Positions 22,155-33,750 are shown, counted from the first letter of the stretch. The stretch is DNA of 64,000 nt from Stenogyne calaminthoides (GCA_037126765.1 JBBCBC010000001.1:23330622-23394621); one strand, 5' to 3'. Notes: a model not told the origin generated them from the letters alone. Translations and numbers: made by a program.

Positions 22155-22378
22155 AAGAAAATATATGAAATCCAATTCATACAATTAAGCTGTCAATTTT
22201 CCAAGTACCATCTTCTGTTTATTGAAACAGCTTTACCAACAAAAAAATGAGCAGCAGATAAGATTGACAATGCAATTATGCAAGGCAATAAGAAAGCTTG
22301 CCACATTAGATTTGCTTATATGAAAAGCAAACATGATGAAGAACATTTAATAAATGCTAAAAAAATACATCACCTAAT

Positions 22379-22917
22379 CAGAGACGGACCCAGAAATTTT
22401 ACCGAGGGGGGCCCAATTTATAACATAGTGTAGTTAAATGCACTTTAAAAAATTTATATATTTTCGAAAATTATTTGGACTAAACATCTTTATATTAACA
22501 GAGTCGAATACATTTATATGTATATTGAAAATGTGAATTATACATATTCTTTCTCTATTTTGTTACCCATTTCTCACCTAAAAATCAATATTTTATTTAT
22601 AGAGTGTTGATTTTTACAAGGATTAGTAATAGTGGTGTACAATGAACATGATGCACATAATACTTTGTTTAAAGGAGACAGACATTCGTATGAGATAGTT
22701 TTATACATGATATAGGGTATAATCTATAACACAAATAATACTCATTCTTCCAAAATATTAGAGCGTTAATACACAATTTATGCATCCTATTACTATGAGA
22801 CTGTCTCATACAGGTGTGTCTTAATTATAAGTATATATATATAAGAAATTCAAGTGGGGTCAGGGGGGCCCAGTGACCCCCCTGGCTCCAATGTAGGTCC
22901 GTCGCTGCACCTAATTA
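22379..22917. mobile_element. hAT-type MITE (539 bp)
   Basis: The ends CAGAGACGGACC and, reversed, CAGCGACGGACC lead into G-rich GAGGGGGGCCC blocks. Both flanks are CACCTAAT (22371-22378 and 22918-22925), a perfect 8-bp duplication as made by hAT transposases. The 200-bp element at 37923-38122 has closely related ends. Confidence 0.92.
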
Positions 22918-23277
22918 TCAACTCATGCATGGTTGAATATCTTTGAACTGCAGAGCTGCTCCTTATTCACTTGGTGAAAGTGATAGCTAAAAATTAGACG
23001 ATAAATATAAAAAAACTTATATTTACCTTAAAATAGAACTAGTAAATAGATAATTAAAAATGAGTAGGTTTCAAGTAAAACTTGTTCATTGTATGAAATT
23101 TATACCACTACAGTTACAAATTAATATGTATTGTTGACAATCCCACATTCATTATTCTAATTCTAATCGGGATTTGTCAACAAAATAAAAAATAAAAAAA
23201 TTCACATAACAGAAAGACTATTCTGAAACTAAATTGGTTATCTCCTTATTCTCCAAAATTTATACATGAACCATCTG
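22918..23277. other. Spacer with shared 85-bp block, copy 2
   Basis: 23133-23218 repeats the TGTTGACAATCCCACATTC block found at 7005-7090. The remainder is AT-rich spacer next to the transporter remnant. Confidence 0.6.
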
Positions 23278-23523
23278 TTAAGCGAGAAGAGACTTTCCCG
23301 TATCAATATGACTTGAATTCAAATCTTTGCCAATCCAACTTTGGCCACCATGCTTTTGGGTAAGTTGATCAATACCTTTTATCAGCAAACTATTTAGGAA
23401 GCATCCGATGCCAATTGCACTTGTGTAAAATCCTATTGCAAAATTAGTCATCTTTTCGAAAAATAATCTTCCACTCCATGGGAAATGAAAGTATCTGCAA
23501 TCGCTAACAGCATGCCTTGCTGG
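23278..23523 (-). pseudogene. NPF (NRT1/PTR family) transporter, C-terminal remnant
   Basis: The minus strand encodes QGMLLAIADTFISHGVEDYF, then after a one-base shift in a T run near 23455, MTNFAIGFYTSAIGIGCFLN and SLLIKGIDQLTQKHGGQSWI, ending DLNSSHIDTGKSLLA and TAA at 23278-23280. This order (a GIADxF membrane helix, a small-residue helix, then a W-x-x-x-xLN..HLD..LLA tail) is the hallmark of the last two helices of plant NPF proton-coupled nitrate/peptide transporters. A full NPF has about 12 helices and 550-600 residues, so only about 14% is left. Bases 23524-23702 are open on the same strand but not recognisable. With a frameshift and no N-terminus this is a pseudogene or a captured fragment. 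It is the only host-gene family I can name here. Confidence 0.75.
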
Positions 23524-23824
23524 AGTATTGAGAATATTGTAATATGATTGCCCCCAAAATCTCTTCTCCTCCCTGCTTCTGTTTCCAAGGCCGAAATAGA
23601 TAGTTGTAGATGGAATTTCAATCCGGTTCTTTCCCACGTTCTTAACCATGATTTCGCTTTGAATTGTAAAGAATGTTGATGTTTGGAACGCACGTCGACC
23701 ATAAAATGCCTAACATGAGTCGGTTGATATGGTGGGGTAAATTTTGACCTCTGTCAATCGATTCCTGTAATCGCGCATGAAACAAATTAAGTATCAATAA
23801 TTCTTTAATGGCAAGAAGAACAAT

Positions 23825-24811
23825 TTAACAAAATATCTATTCAAAAATATTTTTGCAGAACTAAAAACTACTGGAATGACCAAATTGACTTACAGCAGGA
23901 TAATTGCAAGCTAATATTTGATCTGTGGTACAGTGGTAGAGACCACAATTGATCAGCCCCATAATTCAAGGATGGAATTAAAGACAAATTTCATCACTCA
24001 TGCTCCTCAAATCAATAAAGAGATTTTTGTATATCTCGTTATTCAATATGCACGATTGCTATATCCTTTTATAAAAAAGAAGTGAACTGTTATTTGATAG
24101 TCCTGGAAAGAAGCAACAAAAACCGATAGTTGTTCACAAAAATAGTGGCGGAAAAAAATAAAGAAGTGGTCAAGAGGAAATACTAAATTGACCGATTAAT
24201 TTTTGAAGATTTGTTGTATATATATATATATATTTTTTTTTTTTAAGATTTGTTGTATCAATAAAGGTTATCTCAAGGATAAACTACAATAAAATAATAC
24301 TAGCCTGCTAATAAAATATTTTATAAAAATATTTTGAAGTAATTTATTAATTTTTATAACAGGAGTTTCTCTATACATGAATTTTATCACTACTATGTAA
24401 AATAAATTATCACTGTTTAATTTTATTTTTTTTAACAGTGATAATTTATGTATATAACAGTGATATTAAAAATGTAAAACTCACCATGAACAGAAAAGAG
24501 CTACTTAATAAAAAAATATAAAACTTTAAATATATATATATGTATAACAGTGAAGTTGAAAAAGTAAAACTCATTGTGAACTGAAAATAGCTACTTAATA
24601 GAAAAATATAGAATTTTAAACGTATCTATGATGCATTTCTTGATTTGTAATTTTTTGCAGTTTCTCATCTAATATAAATTGGATCAAAGTCACACCTCGA
24701 TGGAATTCGTTATCTAATAGTCACTGGAGAAAATTTGAATGAATAACTAAATCAGTCAAATCAAATATTACAAAAATCTATTATAGATACGAAAAGTCAT
24801 ATAATATATTT
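23825..24811. repeat. Dispersed duplicated segment, copy A (uninterrupted)
   Basis: From ATTTTTGCAGAAC through CTATTATAGATACGAAAAGTC it matches, in order, 33190-33408, 37088-37922, 38131-38251 and 41045-41097. Copy A lacks the hAT, the small MITE and the 2.1-kb element that interrupt copy B. A short (TA)n run lies at about 24215-24232. A third partial copy is at 5083-5235. No coding content is recognised. Confidence 0.88.
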
Positions 24812-26271
24812 GTTGTATACCAAAATTAACGGAACGAGATATTGAATGTGGCTATGTGGATTGATATAACAAACAAGTATTAGTGGAGAAACGAGTGTGA
24901 TTAATGAAGAACGAATTGAATGTTCTTCATTGAATAGCAATGATAAGGATTCAAGTAAATAAATGCAAGTAAGTAAATACGAGAGGATTTGGGCCGAAGG
25001 CCTCTTTTGTTGGCTGATAAAGCCATTGTATTGAATGTAAAATTTTGCGACCCTTTAATGAGTCTTCACTTCTAGTATTTATACTACAAGCTAACTAGTT
25101 GGTCTTTCTCGCGCCTCAAGGGGAGTCTGACCAGTATTAAATGTTTTCCGGCTAAGTTGGACCCTAAAAACCTATTATACCAATCTAAACACGTCTCCCT
25201 GTTCTGAAGCGCGGCGAGCTGCAGGTGGTTCACGGAGATTTGCGCCTATGTTTTCCTCTTTGAGTCCGCGGCCATAGGACCAGTATTATTCTCAGAAACT
25301 TCTCGCCCATTTGGGGGAAATTCTCTGACTTTGGCTGAGATCCGTGGTTTACGTGTTTGTTTAACCAAAATCAAGCCTTGGTAAGTGGGAAATCTTTGAC
25401 TATCTCTCTATCCCTCTTACCTTGATTACAAATCTCACAAATTCGGCCAAGTATAATTTTCCTTTTTATGTACGCAAATGCCTTGGGAGTCGTTGGCTGG
25501 AATGAAATGACTTGCGAATGTGTGGCATGGGGGCATGGGCGACCATGGCGCGCTGGTCGGCGAGCCCGGGCGAGCGTGGCAACTTTGGCGACCATGGGCG
25601 AGAGCGGGCGAGCATGGCGGGCATGGCGAGCAATGGTGCGACCATGGCGCGCTGGCCGGGCGAGCAGTGGGCATCGCCCGGGCGGCGTGGCGACTTTGGC
25701 GACCATGGGCGACTTCTGGGAGACCATGGGCGAGCATGACGGGTATGGCGAGCAATGGCGCGACCATGGGCGATCCACGGGGCGAGCATGGTGGGCATGG
25801 CGAGCAATGGCTCAACCATGGGCGATGGGCGATCACGTGCACTAGGCGACCATGGGCAATGGGCGACCATGGGCGATGGACGACCATGCGGCATGGGCGC
25901 GGGCGGTCATGGGGAGCGGGCGAGCGACGGGCGACCATGTGGTATGGGCGCGGCCGGTCATGGGGCGCGGGCGAGCGACGGGCGACCATGTGGCATGGGC
26001 GCGGGCGGCCACTTGGCATGGGCGCGGGCAATGGCCGACCATTTGGCATGGACATGGGTGCGGGCGGCCATTTGGCATGGGGGCGGGCGGCCATGGCGAG
26101 CATGGACGAGTAGCAATGGTGCGTTTAACTCGTCCATCCTTGAATTTGACCGGGTAAGTTTATCTCTTGGCTCGTGATCACATGCCCCCTGTCTTGATCT
26201 TAATAGAGGTGATTGCGACTTAAGAACATAGAAAACCCAAATAATTAGCCCAGATCATTTGGCACACAACA
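24811..26271 (-). repeat. gypsy-type LTR (about 1.46 kb) with internal minisatellite
   Basis: It begins TGTTGTATACC and ends ACACAACA. The base after it starts ATTGCCCCTCAGG, which on the minus strand is a polypurine-like AGGGGCAAT, so this should be the 3' LTR of a minus-strand element whose interior continues to the right. The start resembles the 691-bp LTR family (TGTTGTGTACT). It inserted at the right edge of duplicated segment A. Confidence 0.65.
25510..26110. repeat. G-rich minisatellite (CCATGG/GGGCGA units)
   Basis: About 600 bp are made of shuffled GGGCGACCATGG, GGCGAGCATGG and GGGCGCGGGCGG words. Nearly every frame on both strands is open here because of base composition (Met/Gly/Arg-Trp-rich on plus, Pro/Ser/Arg-rich on minus), so none is taken as a gene. 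It lies inside the LTR at 24811-26271. Confidence 0.9.
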
Positions 26272-26665
26272 ATTGCCCCTCAGGTTACTATTCACCTCAA
26301 GTGGGAGTAGTGACCTGAATTTTCGTGAGCATAACTTAGCGAGTTGGGCGTTTTGTCTATGTTTGGCGAAATCCCGCTTCAATGACCGATTTGAGTGTTG
26401 GGCGAGTATCTTGAGCTAGGCGACTTACAATTTACTCGTTCAGCAAGCGTCTCTCTCCTCATGGGAGAGTTGCTTGAGTTAGACAATTTCCTCCACGGGC
26501 GACTCCCGGGAGACTTGTCTTTCCTAGGCAATTTGGGTGAGTTGTATTCCCGGATGACCTGCCTTTGTGCCTCTTGAATAACGGTGTCTTACCCTTAGGC
26601 GAGTTAGTTGAATTAAAGGTGACTTGCTTAAGCAGCGAATTTCTTAAATATCAGCGTCTCGCCCT
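26272..26665 (-). other. gypsy internal remnant
   Basis: This is the stretch next to the LTR, with GGGCGA/AGGCGACTT words like those in the minisatellite. There is no recognisable protein. It is cut off by the next LTR at 26666. Confidence 0.45.
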
Positions 26666-27356
26666 TGTTGTGTACTAAAATATGAGGATTATGGATTAAG
26701 ATGTGGCTTGATGATCTTAGTGACACAAACAATAAATGTGTAAAATGGATTGTATTTATGTTATATGATTGCTTGAGAGAGTAAGAGTTTGAGCAATAGA
26801 TTTGCAAGAGGTTTGGTAAGGTATCTATTTCTCTCCCTTTCTTGGTCATAAATGACCCCTATTTATAAGGTTTGGGAGAGTGGAGCTCACTCTCCCGATT
26901 TAGAAAGACAAGTAGCCGGAAATAGCTCTGCAAAACATTAAATGCTACATGATTGATGTGACCCAGGTCGGAGGTCGTTGGGAGGTCGCTCGAGGGATCA
27001 AGAGCTCGTGCACCTCGCTGGGACGTCGCCCGAGGCAAATCCGGATTTGCAGGGATTTAGCCGTCTATCTACTCATAGCTACTCATCATTACCGTCCTTT
27101 ACTGACACATCTCTGATTGAGGTCATTCTTAGGTAAGGTCCCTGGAACTGCTCGCCTGCCACGGGTCCCATCCCCATTAATGTTCCGTGCTTGTGTCAGT
27201 GTGCGACCTGCGAGGTGCGTCCAGGTCGCCTACCGGTGCTTGGCATGCCTTCGTTTCCATCCTTTCTGCGAGGTGTTATACTTGTGCAAAATGTGGTCTG
27301 GTCCTCCTCTGTTTCTTTCCAGGTCGGGCCCGACCTCGCGCCATATGCCCACAACA
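26666..27356 (-). repeat. gypsy LTR (691 bp), second copy
   Basis: Same length and family as 2989-3679: begins TGTTGTGTACTAAAA, ends CCCACAACA. The bases to its right, ATAGCCCCTAGCTC, read AGGGGCTAT on the minus strand, a polypurine-like tract, so it would be a 3' LTR with its interior on the right. The flanks GCCCT and ATAGC do not match, so it is not a simple solo LTR. Confidence 0.85.
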
Positions 27357-27372
27357 ATAGCCCCTAGCTCAT

Positions 27373-28150
27373 TTGCCTATGCTTGCCAAGGGGGATGAGA
27401 TAAATTTTTCAACAGGTGAATGCTACTATCGGAGCAATTTCAATACAACAATCAAAGAACTGAAATTTGTTACCAGATTACATCCTGAAGTCGAAGTAGA
27501 AAATTTAGCCAAGATTGATGGGCTGCCATTATCCAAGGGGGTTGCACTTGATGGTGAAGTGAATTTTTGCACAAACTTATGTTGTGCAATGAACAAATTT
27601 TGGAGAAAGACAGAGAGATATCTAAAGTGAAGTTGGAGATTAATAATTTTCAAGAGGAAAAAGCACATGCCATGAAAATTTTCAATGCAGAAACTTCAGA
27701 GATAGAGGCCTGGAAGGAAAAAGTAAAGCAGTGGAGTGATATCAGGAGGAGAGACAATAAAGAGAAGATAAAATATCATGTCGATACACAATGATTGAAG
27801 AAGCTCATTGAAGCAAGAGTAACACATCAAACAACTATTCAGAAGATGGGTTATGAAATTGAGATACATTGCGTGCAGAGAATCGGGAGATGAAGGCACA
27901 ATTGAATGAACGTACAGCTCCTACACCAACGCAGATTATGGAACACCCAGATACACTTGCTCGCGTCGAGGCTATTGAAAGTCTACACATTGCAAGGTCG
28001 GAAAACATGGAGCGAGTAAAGATAAATGAAGATTTGGATGATACAATAGATCAGTATATCGAAGTCGGTAATTACAATGATGGTGGGGAAGCTGTGAAGA
28101 CGCATTGTGATAAAAAGAGAATATGCAACAACTCACTTCTCATAAGGTAG
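27373..28150 (+). pseudogene. Unrecognised coiled-coil ORF pieces
   Basis: Overlapping plus-strand frames (27373-27630, 27567-27794, 27869-28150) carry charged, heptad-like sequence such as NEQILEKDREISKVKLEINN and EIEAWKEKVKQWSDIRRRDN, then an acidic tail. Read together they look like one helical protein interrupted by shifts and a TGA at 27792-27794. I do not recognise the family. It runs towards, and slightly into, the 3' end of the Mutator transposase on the other strand. Possible origins are an accessory ORF of that transposon, a gag-like protein, or a captured gene fragment. It is broken in all cases. Confidence 0.45.
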
Positions 28151-29905
28151 CTTTCAAGCCACTCTTCAACAATCTTGCCACAAACGCTTTTAAAAATTGC
28201 GACCTTCTCTTGGAATATCATAGGATTGGGTGCATATGCACAATCCATAAAATGATTCTCCATATTCATTCGGTGGACACTGGTGAAACTGCTTGAATAT
28301 CGTGTCTTTCGATTAGTAAGCAAATTAAACACATAATAGAAGTGGACAGGATGCTCAAAAACCTTAGGGAATGCTGAGATTAAAACCAGTGTTCCTGTCT
28401 GATATGTAGACAATCTATTTCTCGTGTTTGGTATACTCACGAATCATCTCTAAAAATCAGGCCCAATTTTTAGTATTCTCAGCATAAGTTATAGCAAACA
28501 CCACTGGAAACAGGCATAAAGAAAAAATATAATGTTGCATTGTTAATTTGCACACGCAAACATAATATGTACACAACAGATTGTTGCACACACAAATATG
28601 AATCTGCACAAGCCAAACTAAATCTGCTATTTCATTGTAAGGGAAAAAAAGTGACAGAAATTACCGTTATCGCCGCGTTTAGCAGTAGTTGTCAATAGGG
28701 TACCCTTTGCACCACCCTTCATAAACGTTCCATCAATGAATAGCATTGGTCGACAATATTTGAAGCCATCTACACACGCCTTGAAGACAATAAATACGTG
28801 TTCAAAGTGATTTGTTTCCTTATTCGAATCTATCATAGCAATACTCCCTGGATTTGTATGTTTGATAGTTGCAATACCATCTCAATTGGTTATAGGATTC
28901 ATCGTAGCTACCGAATATATGATACTTAATCCATTCAATAGCTCGCCAACCTTTCCAATACGGGATATCTAGCTCGTAGCTATCTTTGAAAATATCTACA
29001 ACCTCACTTCCACTTGTTGTAGGATTGTTCTTAACTGTCTGTAGCACCAACTCTGATATGATGTTTGTTCCAAGACATGAACGCTCATCACTACCCATCT
29101 TCGTCCTACAATTATGAATAAGATTGACTTTGAATATCTCGAAATACTCGTTCACACCATGCCTTTTCAAACCAACAACAGCCCTCATCTACTTCCTCAA
29201 TACAAGAAGCATGAATGTACTGCTTGTTATTCTTATGGTACTTGAACTTGAAACATATTTTAGTAGAGTACTTAATTAGCTCCTTCCTAAACTCATTGGC
29301 ACCACCCCTAAATTCCTTCCCAACCCATCCTTCCATGAAGTTTGTCCAACCATCAGACGAAAGGGGCTTCTTCTTAAGAGGTGGACAAACATCATAAGAT
29401 GGGATGTTGTTCATACCAAAAAACTCATTATCATTCTGGTCATTCTCATTTGAAAACTGATCATTATCATTTGAAAATTGATCCCTATCATTCTGACCCT
29501 ACTCATTTAACCCCTGGCCATGCACGTTTTCCATATTCAAAATCCCCAAATTCATAAATCCGCACTAGTTACACCATCACTGTTTTACCGCCCATTTGCA
29601 CTTGTATCATTCCTATTACTACCAGTTCGCACAAAAGGATAACTAATAACCAAATAAAAAAAAACAACTAGTTTTGAAGACAAATGTTGACAAAGTAATA
29701 ACAAGTTGTTAAAATCCTCATCGGAAGACATGTTACAGTTGCTAATACAACCAACTGAGTATAAAAATGATACTTGATCTTCATGCAACTCACACCACTT
29801 ACCAACCTCTTAGACACGACCTCGCTATATCCTGAGCTACTCGTAATAGATATTAATGTGCGCCCCCCCTTGAATTTGCAACTGAGAATGATCGGCTGAT
29901 CCATC
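28072..29905 (-). pseudogene. Mutator-like (MULE) transposase, truncated and broken
   Basis: Reading leftwards: an N-terminal part (DQPIILSCKFKGGRTLISIT, then SSDEDFNNLLLLCQ), a Mutator N-terminal region (GKEFRGGANEFRKELIKYST ... CIEEVDEGCCWFEKAW), a middle block (WKGWRAIEWIKYHIFGSYDE), then the start of the catalytic domain (RPMLFIDGTFMKGGAKGTLL ... AKRGDNG) with the first catalytic Asp in FIDGTF. An intron seems to begin at 28664 (GTAATTTC). The next exon holds FAITYAENTKNWA then a TGA where Trp is usual, and ends with HFYYVFNLLTN and KIVEEWLESYL. The C-terminal SWIM-type region is missing. Transposases of this family cut and paste DNA with 9-11-bp target duplications. Stops and shifts show it is dead. 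It could be related to, but cannot be shown to have moved, the Mutator MITEs in this window. Confidence 0.87.
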
Positions 29906-31244
29906 ATTAGAATTTTATAAAGAAAATCTGAAATTTGGTGAGTTGAATTTATGAGGTTCATTCTTGTTTGTAAACAAATGAATAGGGAATTGGTTGATTG
30001 GATGAATTAGATCAGGAAATGGGGTGATTGGGTGAAATCGAATAGAGCATGGCGAAATTATTATCACTCATTTTGTATGAATCGAAAATTGGTGAATTCA
30101 ATCAAAAACCGAACAGAAAATTGGTGAAAATCGAACAGAATTGTTCCGAGCATTTGCAGAAAATCTCGAACAAAAAACTCGAAACAAAATCTCGAAAGGA
30201 AAATCTGAGCGTTTGCAGAAATGTAGCGATTTTGTTCCGACAAGAAATTGGGTATTCTTGTGTGGTGTAATTTGAAAAGCAGATTGTGTATCTCCATTTG
30301 GTCTATTGCCAAAGGAATTTGATTTTAAACTTCACTGAATAATCATCGTACGATGTGTGCTGCATTCTTTTCCGAGAGAAACAATTTTGTAATGTTTGAG
30401 CGATGGGTTGTGACGTAGGTGTTTTGACCGGTTATTTTTAGGAAATATATCCCTAATTTATTATTTTGTTAGCATAAGGGTATAAATGTCAACTATTGCA
30501 CTTAAGAGTTCTACTAAAAAGTGATAGCACCTAATAATAATATCTCATGTAAAATAACATTTTTCAATCATTTTCCCAAACATTAAAAAGAGAAAACAGA
30601 AAATAACATAAAAAAATAGAAATATGCACACACGATTTGATGTGTGCAGATTAAAAATATGCAGTATTTAAAAATTACCTGGACTATTTTTCTTCTCATT
30701 CCCCTGTTTAGTCTGATTAGTACCTTTGGACGCAGACCTCGTCTTCCTGAAAACAAAGTCAGAGTCTTTTTCTACAAAATATAAAAGATGAGATAAATTA
30801 AACAAGTTATTTATAATTTAATCTAGAAGCTGATCAATACAAAATATATACAAATTAAGCTCACCAACAATAACTTTTGACTCTTTTTTTTTAATCTGCA
30901 ATGGACGTAATATAATATGTTAACGAAATATAATATGCACTTATATACAGAGGTAAACCTGAAACTAAAAAAGAAATCTGGACTTCAAACCATTGCTACA
31001 CACTAAGAAGCTAAAACGACCAGCAGCCAACTAACAAGCTAAACCAAGACAATAGCACACATAACAAGCTAAACCAAGACAACACACTATCAAGCCCACT
31101 AACAAACTAAAAAAACCATCATAAACTGCACTCTGCAAAAACAACTCTTACATCATAAACTGCACACTGCAAACACATCTCTTACATCATAAACTTCACA
31201 ATGCAAACACAACCCTTACACTGCAAACACAACTCTTACACACT
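29906..31244. other. Upstream region of the MULE and short exon-like pieces
   Basis: 29960-30560 is AT-rich and probably holds the MULE leader; no inverted terminus could be fixed. At 30687-30790 on the minus strand, acceptor- and donor-like sites flank a basic frame KTRSASKGTNQTKQGNEKKN, followed upstream by a small KKKESKVIV piece near 30870-30895. These look like exons of an unknown gene. 31020-31240 is a decayed repeat of CATCATAAACTGCACACTGC and AACAACTCTTACA units. Confidence 0.4.
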
Positions 31245-31249
31245 ATAAG

Positions 31250-33016
31250 TGTCATGCCCCAATTTTCTTAAAACGGGCTTTCTAAAAAGTAGTTAAAGTA
31301 ACTAAATTGAGCGGGACTAAACTTGAATTTCAAATTCATAACGGTAAAGAACAATTGCTGTTATTCTAAAAATACTTCATTTAAACAGCGGAAAACGTCA
31401 ATAATAATAAAATATGAAGTGAAAGACACAAATAAGCTAAAATCGCATAAATTGTTATCCTTTATTTTAGAATAAATAACAACTAGGACTGTTTCCCATC
31501 ACCACTTCTCGCCTTTCAATTCTTAATCATGAAATGGGAGGTTAATTGGGGTGAGTATGCAAGCACACTCAGTGGAGCACGGCGGGTTAAACCCGAAGAT
31601 CCGTCGGTCCCGAACCTCATAAGGGCCCCTGGCTATTAGACTTTGCTTAGCACGACGGGATACACCTGAAGATCCGTCGACCCCGGTCCACATTATGGCC
31701 CCTGGCTATTAGTAACTTTGCCAACATAAACATATACATAACATTGAAATGAATGACTTAAACATTTATTTAAAACACAAAATACCTAATAACACATGCA
31801 AAAGAGCTCTACTAACCACTGTAGAAAATAAGCAACTAAAACCCCACCTCGAAATGGATGTAGGAGCAATAAATAGAAATCTCGTACAAACTTAGCTCTC
31901 GAAATTGCCATCGCCTTGCGTTAATGATAGTCGAAGACATTTAATTAGCATAGAATTTAGCAATTAGCCAACCACTGAATTTAGTATAAATTTAGGAACG
32001 AAATAGCAAGAGTACGTTTATAAATATTGGAAACTCATTTTAGAATGAATCAATTCCCTAAATCAAAATCCTAAATCCCAAATCAATAGATTGTAACCCC
32101 AAATTAAACAAATATCTTAATTTGATAAATCTTACCATGAAAATAATAATAGATGTTTTGTAGGTCATATGCTACTGTATTATAATTGATATTTAATAGT
32201 AAAGACCATATACATAATATATTTCTAGTATTTAAATAAGTGAATAAATAACAACCAGTGCATAGCATCTCCAAATAAAATAGATAGGTTGCAGGCATGC
32301 TGAGGAACATGTTTTAGTTTTTTTTTTAAATATGATGTCAACCCTACATTTATTAATTACAAACGTTTATAAAGAATCGTTGCAACATAAATATGTGTAA
32401 AACACAATTACAGAAAAAAAAAGAAAACAGAATATCCGTCCAAAGAAACTATTGCCATAAATTCTATTACATATTAATTAAAACAAGATTCAAATTCTAT
32501 AATACTTCAACTAAAAAGAGTGAGACAGTACCAAAGAATAGAGATATAAATATATCTTTGAATACCAACTTTAGGAAACAATTAGTAAAAGCATTCATGG
32601 AAAAAAGTGGAGAAGATTACCTTTGAAGCAAAACCAATAAGAACAATGGTCAGGGAAAATAAAATTGCTACACACAAATCTGCTTGAATATGTTAAAGAC
32701 CGAGATGGAGCTTTTTGGCGTCAGAAAAATAATGAAGAAAACATGGGTTTTATTTCTGTGTTTCCTTATCAACTAATGACCAAATGAATAACCAAAACTC
32801 ATGGGAGAATTAATTTGAATGCGGTTATTAGGGCTGAGTATTAAGTAAGATTAAATGAAAATATTAATTACCATTTATAAAATTGTAACGGGTTTAGTAT
32901 TTATATCGGGCTTTGAATACTAACTAATCTTAATAGGCTTGAAAATATATTTTACTGTAAAATAAATTAAATAAATAAATAAATATATATATTTAATTAA
33001 TTTTGGGGATATTATA
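31250..33016. mobile_element. Solo LTR (about 1.77 kb)
   Basis: It starts TGTCATGCCCCAATTTT and ends AATTTTGGGGATATTATA, an imperfect inverted terminus. Both flanks are ATAAG (31245-31249 and 33017-33021), a 5-bp target duplication. Inside are two copies of a GAAGATCCGTCG...GGCCCCTGGCTATTAG block. No pol or gag is present, so recombination between LTRs has removed the interior. The TGTCATGCCCC start is frequent among plant gypsy LTRs; the superfamily is inference. The terminal CA is mutated. Confidence 0.75.
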
Positions 33017-33189
33017 ATAAGTTACCACAAATCTGTACTTCTCCGTAACATCAAAGACAAATCTGAACTTCAAACTATCATCCAAAGACAACTGCACACC
33101 AAACTATAAGTCACTACAAACTGAAACTAAAAAATGTAGTATCTTATAGTAAGGGCTTTATATAATTGGTACCTAATTATAACTTTCCC

Positions 33190-33408
33190 TTTAACAAAAA
33201 ATCTATTAAAAAATATTTTTGCAGAACCAAAAAGTAGTGGAGTGACCAAATTGACTTTCAGCAGGATAATTGCAAGCTAATATTTGATCTGTGGTAGCCT
33301 CATAATTCCAGGATGAAATTACAGATAAATTTCATCACTCATGCATGCTCCTGAAATCAATAAAGAAATTTTTGTATATCTCGTTTTTCAATATGCACGA
33401 TCGATGGC
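33190..33408. repeat. Dispersed segment, copy B, first part
   Basis: It matches 23825-24050 and is interrupted by the hAT element; similarity resumes at 37088. Confidence 0.88.
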
Positions 33409-33424
33409 TAGGCATGCTCAAAAA

Positions 33425-33750
33425 AAACCGGAACTGGCGGTTCGAACCGGAACCGCCGGTTCCACGGTTCCGCGGTTCCGGTTCCGGAACCGAACCGAAA
33501 CCGTAAATCCCACGGTTCGGTTCCGGTTCTAGCAAAACCAGAACCGGGAACCGCCGGTTCGAACCGGAACCGCCGGTTCGAACCGGACCACCCCCAAATT
33601 TGAAAATTCTAGCCGTTGAGATCCAACGGCCCAGATTAAAGAGCCGTTGAGATCCAACGGCTGAGATCAAAGAGCCGTTGAAGGAACCGCCGGTTCGAAC
33701 CGTGGAACCGCCGGTTCCGGTTCGAACCGGCGGTTTTGACCGTTTTTTTT
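33425..33750. repeat. hAT left subterminal array of GAACCGGCGGTTC palindromes
   Basis: About 20 overlapping words such as CCGGTTCGAACCGG and GGAACCGCCGGTTC crowd this end. A matching array sits at 36907-37077. In hAT elements clustered short subterminal motifs are where transposase binds; the role here is inferred from that. Confidence 0.85.

Noticed and set aside
23930..24000. tRNA-like GTGGTACAGTGGTAGAGACC
   Set aside because: An A-box-like string is present, but no cloverleaf with a B box and acceptor stem could be formed.
25435..26177. Long overlapping open frames on both strands
   Set aside because: They arise from a G-rich minisatellite with no stop codons in any frame; the translations are low complexity (Pro/Ser/Arg or Gly/Met/Trp) and have no domain.
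26666..27356. Solo LTR by simple recombination
   Set aside because: The flanking pentamers differ (GCCCT and ATAGC) and a polypurine-like tract borders the right side, so interior sequence probably remains.
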